DNA of 64,000 nt from Heligmosomoides polygyrus polygyrus (taxonomy: Eukaryota > Nematoda > Chromadorea > Rhabditida > Heligmosomidae). The stretch is taken from assembly GCA_947396885.1 (NCBI GenBank), contig OX377206.1:90083960-90147959 (forward strand), written 5' to 3'. Position numbers and translations under genes: made by a program. Below are positions 44,181-55,200 of this stretch, one piece after another. The number at the start of each line of letters is the position of its first letter. The first letter of the stretch is position 1. The notes under the pieces are model-generated. The model saw only the letters and a program-made list of their open reading frames with translations. It had not been told where the DNA came from and searched no databases.

Positions 44181-44469
44181 AACGTGTGTAGCGCAGCCGG
44201 AGGAGGTGCTGGCTGTCGCGTGCACCCGGTTCGAGGTTCCTAGTTCGGATTTCCCGCCCAGGCCAACCACGCCTTCCATCCATTCGGTGTCGGTGAAGTG
44301 GTACCAGATTTGTCCGGGAAGGATAAAGCGCTCGCTGCCTTGTTCATCGGCTGGTCATCGCACGTCATTGTATGGCCAAATCACATTCAAATGACCTCCA
44401 CGAAATCCCGTAGGAAGCAGAATGCGTGGCGAGTCCCAAAGGGAGTGAAAACGTCGTCCTTTATCTTTT
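44181..44469 (+). repeat. tRNA-derived SINE, copy 19
   Basis: Plus-strand copy with a near-perfect target duplication ACACCTTGC (44172-44180) and ACACTTTGC (44470-44478). Head GTGTAGCGCAGCCGGAGGAG, B-box region GGTTCCTAGTTCGGATTTCC. Confidence 0.85.
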
Positions 44470-44799
44470 ACACTTTGCCACAAATTAGAGGGAGTTTCGC
44501 GATGAATATGATATTGCTCTGAACTGTCCTAGTTTTGCAGCTTTCCTCTCCAATGAAGAAACGTGTCTAATTATTGCCCATACGGTGCATAGTGACTTAT
44601 TTTCGTTAATGTTCTTTTGTTGCTATTTTTGCAAATTTGGTTGAAAATACTGCTAATCATATGACGATGCCCTCCGACTAGAATAGATACATACAGGCTT
44701 TCTTAGCCTGATGGTATCCAGCCTATCCAGAACATCAAGCAGGAACCGTAACGAAAAAAAAGATGGAAAAATTCGGAATCCACCGTGAAGACAACGTTA

Positions 44800-45020
44800 A
44801 TGAGTCCCTGTTTGGGATGCGCCATGCATTTAACTTCAACGAGTTATCGCGGAACCGTTTGTCGCTTATTTTAGACTATGCTACAACTTGCCTAGTCTAA
44901 AGAGTGAGCAATTGGTTGGGTTTTAGCACTCGGGGGGGGGGGGGGGGAAGGGTGCAAGCCTTGGTTGGGCTGGGCGAGTAACGAACCAACGATCCATACG
45001 TAATGCGACACCTGTCAGCC
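44800..45020 (-). repeat. tRNA-derived SINE, copy 20, degraded, with a 16-G run
   Basis: GGGATGCGCCATGCATTTAA and CTTGGTTGGGCTGGGCGAGT remain. A 16-G run at 44932-44947 replaces the region that in other copies is CCCCGGAGGG, so the run may have expanded from the SINE's own G/C-rich patch or come from a poly(G) element. Confidence 0.6.
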
Positions 45021-45084
45021 TTCCTGTTCTGCCATCCCACCATTTACTTGCGTCGGCTGTGTAATAGATAACGATAAAAGAATA

Positions 45085-45335
45085 AAGAATTGTCTCAATC
45101 AGTGCCTTTTGGGATGCGCCACGTGCTGTACTTCTGCGGGATGTCGTGGAGGACCCGCGGTGGCCAGCCGATGAGCAATTCAGTGTTTTATCCTTCCTAG
45201 ATAAGTATGAAGCAGATTCACAGACCCAGGAAGGATGGAAGACGAAAAAGGCCTGGGCGGGAAATATGAACCAGGAACGCCTAGCCGGGTGCACGCGACA
45301 GCAGGCGCCTTCTACGACTACGCTACCAGGATCCT
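45085..45335 (-). repeat. tRNA-derived SINE, copy 21, internal deletion
   Basis: AAAGAATAAAGAATTG tail, TTTTGGGATGCGCCACG, then a jump from GTCGTGGAGGAC to CCGCGGTGGCCAGCCGATGA that deletes about 40 bp of the consensus. Head ends CAGCAGGCGCCTTCTACGAC. Confidence 0.78.
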
Positions 45336-47502
45336 GGGTAGTGTAGAAGATAGTTGGAACAAAATGGTGATAGCGTGAAGTCGTTGTCGTTAATATAGTT
45401 TTATTTATACAATGTTATAACACCTCCTCGCTTAACTTACGAGTCACCGAGGAGAAGTTATAAAAAAGATTCGTTTGAAGTAGCGAAACGGACTTTCTTC
45501 ATGTGTTATTTTATTTTATTAGTTCAATGCCTTGTTTTTCATTTAAATGTCGTCCCCAAACTACATGCTACTGAACGATTATTCCTCTCAAATACTACTA
45601 AGGATGAAAAGTGAAAGTTCTCACTCAGAAGCGACTGTTTATCTTCAGATCCACGTTGCACTAAAAGAGGACTTTCTGAAGAAAACAATTTACTGTAGAG
45701 CCCTGTAAGGATGACGCGAGATATGCTCCAGCGTGATGACTCAAAACCTCAACAAAAAAAGTCGGCGTTTTTTCCACGAACCGCGCCGCGTTCTCGTTCG
45801 AGCACTTTATGAACTGACCATTCGTGCGGCTGACGAACACACAGTTGTTTGGCCTAGTGTACACCTATAAGGCTTCAGCTGTCCCACATAATTGCTATTT
45901 GCCACGATTTCCGTGGTCGTCGCCAGAACTACTTACTTCTGAGTACATTACGGACGAGCACCTCTGAACCTGCTCATCAGTGCTTGTAACATTGGACCAA
46001 AACATTACGGGCTGAATCTACAATGAACACTGAAAGAGGTGACTACTGTAGGATGAAGAAAATAGTCCAACTGCTTTACGCATCCCATTTTTCCTCTAGT
46101 GATCGTTGGACGAACCCATCGGAACTACACTAGGCTTGCTGGGCACAATCAGCTGATGCGAAAGCCATTACCGCCGATAACTGCAGTCAGGCAAGGACTG
46201 CTACAGTTGAATACTGGATGGATCATGAAGACAATATTACTGACCATCGGGATGTGTCACAGTATTCAAAGTAACTGCCACCGCTACCAGACGAATCAGA
46301 GTTCCGGTATTTCGCTTGCCGTGCTCTAATGCTACCGCGCGACGCGTACGCCGGCTTATCTTCCTCACGTCATTTCCAGTTTTCGGTGCTGCAGCTCTAT
46401 CTGTGGGAGATTCTGCTTCGTCTCGCAATGAGCTGACATTGTTCTTATCCTGTGCTTCTTCTTCTGGATCTCTAAAATTGCCCTGTCTGATTTCTGAACG
46501 TAATGGGGTTGTCGGAGTGAGCGTGTGGTGCAGACAAGTGTAGGTCCCGAGTTGTCCTCTAAAAATTGGACGAGCTTCCCCACTGGACTTGGGCAGTTGT
46601 TTCGGGACTACGCGAGCTGTTCCTCTTCGTCTCACCAGCCTCAACTGATGAACGAGCTAACCATAAGAATATTGCTCAAACTACGTTCGTAGTGTAAATT
46701 TCGTTCTGATGTTGGAGAACAACAATCGTTTGGTAATAACCTCTACATGCGTTGTGAACTGAGCGAAAATTCTGTTAGAACAGAAATAAGCGACTACAGC
46801 CAGCGGCAAACCGTGGAAAAATCAAGGAGCATATAATTGATGCTGATTGTCTAGGCATCTCATTAAGGCAGCCGATGAGGCTAGTTGTATAACGGCCTGT
46901 TCTCCTTCATCTAACTAGCTTCCTTCCTACAGCAGTTTCAGCACTATGATGAAACAACTTGTAGATGCTCAAAACTAATATGCCTTTGTAGCGAGCCATT
47001 TAAAGGTTTATGCCTTTTACAATGCCTACGCAAAGAACGGTGACCTGACAAATTACAGTTTGCTTAAAACTAAGTCTCATGGGGGAAACAAGCTTGCTGC
47101 AAAGTGCTCCAATATATTTCTTGCGTCCTGCTGTACTTATCAGAACTCCGTTTTTAATTATTACATGCGTTTTGCGTCTGCCATTCGACTCTAACTCACG
47201 TATGGGGGAAGATCTACGCCTTCTCCTTCATCCCTTCTGTCAATTTTCGAGTGCTCTTCGTTGATTTCATTCGCATGTATTACGTGTTCTGATCGACAAG
47301 TCCGAAAGACGTGAAGAGGAATGACGGCAGCACAAAAAAAAAAACAAGGAAAAAGGAGATTTGGAGGCATGATAATGGGTATTCAACATCACCGTGTGTT
47401 GTATGGACTATGTTGGACTGTCGGAGGGTCCCGTAGCATCCACTCGAACACTGTGGGAAAACTATCTCAATTCTGGGCGGACAACTCGTCGCTACGGCTG
47501 TT
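45336..47502. other. no recognised gene; one hairpin
   Basis: A stem-loop at 45415-45463 pairs TTATAAC and CTCCTCG with CGAGGAG and GTTATAA. A minus-strand ORF at 46644 to 46237 (135 codons, Arg/Glu-rich) has no recognisable domain. Otherwise nothing is supported. Confidence 0.35.
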
Positions 47503-47507
47503 TAGTA

Positions 47508-47888
47508 TACATTGGATCCGATCGAAAATCTTCGGATAATTGGATGATTCGGATAACGGCGATTTTGCGGACCCGGATTTTCGGATCATTCGGATAACGG
47601 CGATTTTGCGGACCCGGATTTTTGGATGATTCGGATTGGGTTATCCGAGTCGGATATCCGAAAATGATTCATTAAATACATTGAATTTGACCGAGTCTTC
47701 GGATAATTGGATGATTCGGAGAACGCTATTTTGGCGGACCTGAATTGTTGGATGATTCGGATAATGACAATTTCGGGGACCCGGGATTTTTGAATGATTC
47801 GGATACGGGCAATTTCGCGGAGCTCGGATCTTTGAATGATTCGGATCGGGTTATCCGAGTCGGATATCCGAAAATAGGATCCAATGTA
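47508..47888. mobile_element. small TIR element with internal tandem repeats
   Basis: About 381 bp with ends TACATTGGATCC and GGATCCAATGTA. The interior is two similar halves, each ending GGTTATCCGAGTCGGATATC. Within the halves, units of about 50 bp with GGATGATTCGGATAACGGCG and GCGGACCCGGAT repeat. It resembles a repetitive non-autonomous DNA transposon. The GGATAACGG motifs recall, but do not match end to end, the hAT-like element at 39470. Confidence 0.65.
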
Positions 47889-47890
47889 CT

Positions 47891-49189
47891 TTAGTAACGA
47901 GCGTATTTTGTCACATACAGTAGCGTTTCATATTCTGGTGATTCCTCCTGATGTAGTCAGAGAACCTGGTTGAATTGTTTTCTGTGTTCTCATATTCACA
48001 GACGAATTAAGCATTTTACCAGGCTCTCCTTTCAAACAGTCTCGTTCTGGTTCATTTCTCAATGTTAATATTATTACTGGAATAAAAAAAACAGGAGAAG
48101 CTTTATCTGGACGTCTGCCTTGCCAAACGAGCTGTAGTATCTCTTAGGTTTTTTCTAGCCGAAAACGTCAATAACTAATTAGGTGCGATCGTTGTTGACC
48201 ATGACGACCCGTCTGTGTTGATTAGCTATCATACCGTTATAGTCAGTTTGAGTAGCTTCTGTTTGGAGCTGATGTCAGAGGCGGTCCACTTTCTTACAGC
48301 TGTCGGTTGGTGATTGATCTGTTCTGAAGGGATTGGTTTCTAGCCGAAATTCACGGGTAACACCGAAGCGTTTGACAACATTTCGCGGATGGCGTTTTAC
48401 CACTCTTCGTCAAGATTATTTTGGTTAGTTCTATTGGATGATTCTGGCTTGAAAAGAATTCAAGAAGCAGACTTTACTGGGTACTACCTCTGTGATATCC
48501 TGGTAAAGTTCGAAGTTGCAGATTGCAAACTGGTATCGACTACATGTCATTTTAGACAAAACCAAATGTATTGTTTCGTATCTAATGTCCCTTTTCTTGG
48601 GTTCTAATAACGTTAGTCCTACTTAGGTTTTCTGATTCTCAAAAATTCGCAGTATCCTTTTGTATCGATCGCTCATATGTTGAGTTTTTGTTTTGCTCTC
48701 AAAAGTGTGGGACTCCGAAACTCGGCAATTGAAAGTTATTTTTTCTCTTGCTCAAGAAGAAAACTGTCATGGATTGATCTGAAAGTTTTTCAAGAATGTA
48801 ACTTCTTCATCAAATATCGGCTTTTCTAAAAGGACTTATTTATTTCTTTAGGGTACAGTCTGCCGTAGTTTGGTTAATCGCACAACTATCTCAACTTTAG
48901 TTTCACTTAGTTTTCCGCAATGTTTCAGTTCTATGCGGTACTGCAGAACCTATTGAAAGTATAACAAACTCATTATAAGATGTATCCCTCCACTTGGGAC
49001 AAGCCACAGCATGTCCTACTTCCATGTGATCTCGTTGAAGCACTTTAGGTTGATATTTGGCTTATACAAAGGTAACAAGACCATGTAGAGACATATCACC
49101 GTGTTCTTGATGTCTTCGTCACATGGATCCATTGTTTGTTTTGTCTTTTTAGTTCTTACGAAAACGTTCACCAAGTCGAACCTTGTAAC
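47891..49189. other. upstream region of the Cbl gene
   Basis: AT-rich with no repeat matches or protein-like ORF. It presumably contains the promoter of the Cbl/sli-1 gene, but I cannot place it. Confidence 0.4.
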
Positions 49190-49216
49190 CGTCATCTGAG
49201 CAGTTATTTTTCAGTC
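49190..49216 (+). promoter_or_regulatory. probable trans-splice acceptor of the Cbl gene
   Basis: GTTATTTTTCAG ends at 49214, only 2 nt before the first ATG and 25 nt before the main start. No upstream coding exon is seen. A TTTTTCAG this close to the start is the usual nematode spliced-leader acceptor. Confidence 0.68.
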
Positions 49217-49243
49217 ATGCAGCAGTTGAGGTTGTCGGTATGA
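49217..49243 (+). promoter_or_regulatory. short upstream ORF overlapping the Cbl start (ATGA)
   Basis: ATG at 49217 opens an 8-codon frame (MQQLRLSV) whose TGA at 49241-49243 overlaps the main start ATG at 49240-49242. If trans-splicing uses the acceptor at 49214, this is the first ATG of the mRNA, and the main protein would need leaky scanning or reinitiation. Confidence 0.55.
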
Positions 49244-52200
49244 GCACAATTGCTTCGTTGCTGGGGAGAATCCAAGGGATGATGCAAGGATCTGCAGTAA
49301 GAGATTTCCTCATAAAATTTGTGCGTGCTTTAGAAGTTTTTCTTCTATTACGGTATTTCTTTCATACTTTGAAGAAATATTGTTGCTTAGATGTATCTGT
49401 AGGGTTATTCTCACTGGATTCTGATATTCTTCAACATAGTGAGCTCAGACTTAAATAAGGAAACTAGAAGCTCAGAATCCAATGAAAAGCACAAGCTCGT
49501 TCAGTGTCAAGTTTGAGTCATCCCTTTCTTGAGAAAAAGAGCATACCACTCTTGCCCTGTAGCTTGCATAGCTCGGATATCGGTTGTGTCTCGGTCATAC
49601 ATTTAAGCCTCTTTCGACTAAGAAAGCCTATATAATGTGCTTGATTCTGTAGAGGAGTGTCCTTTTCAGAGAAGTGAATGCAAAAAGGGTTGGCCTTGTA
49701 CAGGAAGTTGTGTTAAAACAAGTAGATCCATGGAGAATTTTTTGAATTTAATCGAGCGAAGTACTGATAGAACGGATGTGCAGGATCTAACTTCAAAAGG
49801 AATGTATCGCATGTTTTTGTATTTTCTGTATTTATTGCTTTAGGTGAGGTACATCCATAACAATGACTTCTTTACTCCTGCGACATCATCTCTACCATTA
49901 AGTAGTCATGTAAGTTTTTTTTACGTTAGTATTTATACTTTCCATGCCTAAGGTTGGCGCGTGGAGCACAGTCGGAGGAGGCGCCGGCTGTCGCCTGCAC
50001 CCGATTCCAGGTTCCTGGTTTGGATTTCCCGCCCAGGCCAACCAAGCCTTCCATCCCTCCGGGGGGTGATTTGGTACCAGAATTGTTTGGGAAGGATAAA
50101 GAACTGACTTCTACATCGGCTGGCCACCGCAAGTCATTGTATGGCCAAATACGCATTCAACACGCCTCCACGACATCCCGTAGAAGTAGAATGCGTGGCG
50201 CATCCCAAAGAGGATTGAATAACGCCGCCCTTTATCCTTTATCCTTCATGCCTAAGGTGCTACAGGTATGCCATTCTGACAGTGGAAATTGGGCTAAGTG
50301 AAAACGTTGAGGTAGCGTGGGATACGAAGCTGAACATCAGTCACTTTCTTTCATTAGAGCTGGGCTATTAAACGCTGTTGTTATGTTTTGATCTAGTAGT
50401 GATCACACTGTTCCTTTGCCAAAGTGTGTACAGTATGCTGTAGCTTTTCTAATTCTTTCACACCAATGAGACCTGCATAAGTAAAGCAGACGAAGACTGT
50501 AAAAGGAGGACAAATGATTCGCAAAATTCAAAATGAGGCAGTGACTTTCTATATGGTATATTATTTCGATGCGCTGAAGCCAAAGCAGTTGAATGGTTGC
50601 TTTATGACATTCGAAAGGTGACTATAAAGACACGATTCGGCACTATGTTATCACTGTTCTTCAATATCTTTCGAGTCTTTCACTTTTTTAAATTTCGACT
50701 TTCTTTCCTGTCCATCCTGTGATATTTTCTTTTTGCTTCAGGACCGCCGAGTACTGTGCAAAACTTTCAAGTTGATGGACGATGTTGTGAAAGCATGTCA
50801 GAACCATCGACTGAATCTTAAGAATTCACCACCGTTTATTTTAGACATCTTGCCCGATACCTACACACAGGTACGATCGATTATTTATTAAAATGAACTA
50901 CGTTCACACATGTGTGCTTTTTTCGTCATATCTTATTCTACGCGTTTTTTAGATTGTATACATATTCACTCGAAATAATACCATTCTCAAGGACAACTAT
51001 TATCTCCAAATATTTTTAGAAAATGTGCAACAGAAATGTAAACAGGTATGTTTTGAAGTAAATTTGTTAGTTAACTTATTCATATCAAAATGTTGCTTTC
51101 TTGAAATGAATTTGGTCTGTGTTATTTACGCTCTAGGTCAAGCGGTGCATAGCTTGATTATTTTGCTGTTGACAAACAGTGTTTTTTGTAACGATGGCAA
51201 CCGTGGACTATAATTAGTGTTGACTTCACGGCCTGGAACGTTTGTTTATGGTTGAGAGCAATTTAGGTTTGCTTTGGGACCGACAAATTCAAAATTCTAC
51301 TGGTCGTCTTCTTCTTTTTCCAGATTGAAATTAATTGAAATCATTGTTTAGTTAATATGTTCAATTTGAATTCTTCTTTATCCCGAACTGTGGAAGTAAC
51401 TCGAGAACGTTTTCTTCTAGGTATTGAAACTGTTCAAAACTAACTCGATTTTCGAGGAATTGTCACAAGAAAGACGCACTCTTACGAAGCTCTCTCTTGT
51501 GTTCTCTCATATGCTGTTCGAACTGAAGGCTGAGTTTCCTGATGGAGAATTTATAGGTAGTTTCTTTTTGTAGTGTGGTTATTAGTTATTCTGCAAATTA
51601 GAGTCATTTAGGCGATCGGTTTCGGATAACAAAACGAGAAGCGGAAGAGTTCTGGCATACCAATTTCAATGACAGGTTTGTAGCATTTGGTACAGCGGCT
51701 GTAGTTGACGAATACAATCTTCATATCAATTACAGTGAATCAGCTGTTGATTGGATGGGTCATAGACTGTTGTAAGGTGGAGGGATTTTGTCGATTGATG
51801 GTAGTTCAAATTAGGGATAGGGGGTTAAAGGTTTTACATTGAAGGGAGTAGTGATCTGGTTTTTGCTCGACCGGGTTGGGTTACTTCCCGGGATTTCAAA
51901 AACGTGCCAAGGCGGATGTGGATGATAATATTGGAGAATCGGGTGCCTGAAGTGATTGAGTAACTCCGGCCATTGTAAGTACTTAAGATGGTTATAGCCT
52001 CAGGGACTTCGACATTACGTAGCTGAGGTCAATTCTAGAAGTTGGTTTTTGAAGAATGGACTGCTGTGCTCTCTATATTAATATGACTCTGCTTGAACGA
52101 GCGCCATTACTTCATTTTTTTGTTGTTGTTGAAGAAAGTGCCTATGATCAGGAAGTTTACCTTATGCGCTCGAATACATATGCGGTGGCCTTATATGGTG

Positions 52201-55200
52201 GAGTAAGCAAGGCATAGTTGTAGATGAGCTCTACAAAAATTATTTGTGGGTGACCAAATTTGCCTGGGAAGTCGTAATAGTCGGAAATACATTTTAAGGA
52301 AGGTTAGTTCTGTTCTAGTAGGTGTCTTGCTCGCTACTAGTTCAGCTTGGTTCTGTACATTAGAATGGGATTGCTTTTACTACTTTCCTTCTTTCGATTT
52401 TTGTAGCTATAGAAACGGACAAAGGACGGTGTTACTAACCCCTATTTGGGATGCGCCGCGCATTCTACTTCTACGGGATGTCGTGGAGGCGATTTGAATG
52501 CGTATTTCGGCATACAATGACTTGCGGTGGCTAGGCGATGGACAAGTCAGCGCTCTATCCTTCCCAGACAAGTCTGGTACCAATTCACCGACCCCGGAGG
52601 GATGGACGGCTTGGTTGGCCTGGGCGGGAAATCCGAACCAGGAACCTGGTATCGGGTGCACGCGACGGCAGGCGCCTCCTCCGACTGCGCTAAGTGCACC
52701 CTTTCAGCTGTACTATGTTGTTGCTATAGGAACGTCGCAGAGAAGAGTTGACTTTTCACCAAATAATTGACAAGATTGGGTTGATTTTAGATATTGCTTC
52801 GGAATGAACGCTCTAGGCACATTCCTATAAGACATCCTCCTTTTCGAATCCTCGAGGCTTCCCTTTCACCAGTGGAACCTTAAACAGCCTATGCGCTGCT
52901 AATTGGAGGGGATCAAAAAAGCGATTTATTTTCTGGGTGTTGACGACCGGCTGTAGAATAGGGAAGCCTTTATTGGTGTATACGTAGAAAAGGAAAAAGC
53001 TTGTGACAATTTTAAGGACGTGTGTTACCTGGAGCGAGTTCGTGGTAGCGATCGAGAAAACGCAGCCTACATCGAAGCTCAAGTTATCCGCCCTGAAGAA
53101 CACAATTGACTTGACTGGAAACGATCACGTCTCCAATTTCGAATTCGATGTGTTTACAAGGTAATCATTTTCTTGTTCTACTTGATTGTCAATGAAATTT
53201 TTGGTCCTTTTTAATGCTAATTGTGTCTTTTTGAGGTTATTCTATCCATGGAAAACTCTCCTTCGTAACTGGCAACTGCTGACTACTGCTCACCCTGGTT
53301 ATGTCGCTTTTCTCACGTATGACGAGGTGAAAAAGAAGTTGGAGAAGTTGACAGATAAGCCAGGAAGGTAAGAAGGCTCTATCCGCTGTAGCCGTTAGTG
53401 CGATTTTCTTCTTCTCGTTTTCCCTTTTTCTACTAAATTTTGAACCGTTTCAGCTACGTGTTTCGGCTTTCATGTACCCGTCCTGGTCAGTGGGCTATAG
53501 GATATGTCGCTCCAGATGGAAGGATATTTCAGACGATTCCTCAGAATAAATCACTAATACAAGCTCTTCATGAGGGCGGAAAGGAGGGGTTGTAAGTACT
53601 CGAGATTTGTCGTTGTTATCGTCGTTTCCATATTTTTCTTCTACTTGTAGTTACTTGTATCCAAATGGGAACTCGAAGGATATTGACTTGAGTACTGTGA
53701 TAGAGCTTCCACCTGCGGACAGGGTTAAGGTACAGTTACATACCTACTTTCTGGTTCCACGGCTGCCTTCCATTCATTAATTATCTACTTCTGTCAGGTA
53801 ACTAGCGAGCAGTATGATCTGTACTGCGAAATGGGTACGACATTTGAGTTGTGTAAAATATGTGATGATAATGACAAGAACGTCAAGATTGAACCGTGTG
53901 GTCATCTCTTGTGCTCTCCGTGTTTAACCAGTTGGCAGGTAAGGCCTTATTAGTACTGAGCTGCAATGCGCTTTTCCACCGGCTTCTAATATTGCTTTTT
54001 AGGAGTCTGAAGGAGGCAATACGTGCCCCTTTTGTCGTTACGAGATAAAAGGCACCAACAAAGTAGTAATTGATCGCTACAAGCCCAGCCGGCGAGAGAG
54101 ATCGAAGGGCTTAGCGATGTCTCGGAGGCAGTGTAGCGTAAGTTTCTGAAAGTGCTTAGCCATACTGACTGCTTTATTGTTTTCCATCTACTTATCATGT
54201 TTGTTGAGGGATTCCACATTTTTTCACTTAATTTTCAAGTATTGGTTAGTGTGTTGGTCAGGGTGTCTCGGAAGGGGCAGTAGAGCTGTTGGAAAAGTTA
54301 AAATTTTTAAAAGTTTAAAACTTTTGAGTAAGGACAAGGACATAGAAATTCTCTCGCGTTGAATTGTGAACATTGCGCCATGCTCTCGTCCAATACTTTT
54401 GATTTCACACTCGATCGGTTGTGTGTTGTTTAAATGTTTGTTACACTTTGGCCGTAAACTGGTCATATCGCTGTCCTTCAGTTGAAGTCTAGAACGAAGC
54501 AGCAATGTACATCAAGCTTTGGAGATCAGGCACCTTGAAATGTGCGACCACTGATAGGGGTCGTTTAGTGTGAGCGCAACGCGCGACGCGATGCATGTGT
54601 AGTAGCCAAATTGATCAAGCGACGCGGTTGACACTAAACGATCCCGTAGAAACTCAACAGTTTGGTTGGAAGTAGAGCTATTAGCAAGAGCTAGGACTTG
54701 GATGCAAGAGTGGAAAGTAGAAACGATATCGCTATGAACTCGTTCAAAATCTCATATTATAGACGTAGCTGATTATGCATGGGTTAAGTCCATGTTGAAA
54801 TTTTATAGTGAAAATTTTTATTTTATAGCATAATCAAACCATTGCTCCATTTCTAAAATCATCGATAAGACACAGGGAACGTCTTTGATACCAAAATAGG
54901 GACAAAACAACAGTGATTTGAGAGCGTTTCCTGTTTTCTTTCAACTTGCTGTATAGTACTCCACGAATTCCGCATTCTTTCTATAATTGGCGCCATGGAC
55001 GTAGATGTATCGTCAATAAAGTTTGAGCATAAAGAAAGGTAAGGAACTTCGATGTGTTCTGCTACAAACCTGAAACATCCATGCGACCCTGAATGGTCAG
55101 TGATGTTTGTAAGTTTTAACATTTTCGATCCGTAGCGTTTCTACTTTTTTGCTCTTCTATTCAAGTCCTAGATTTTGCCGGAAGCCTTACTAACAACAAA

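Noticed and set aside
46237..46644. 135-codon minus-strand ORF.
   Set aside because: No domain, no acceptor or start support, and overlapping alternative frames; kept only as a note in the gap entry.
52825..53103. 92-codon minus-strand ORF in the Cbl locus.
   Set aside because: It overlaps antisense to Cbl exon 7, which is supported by phase and by family conservation.
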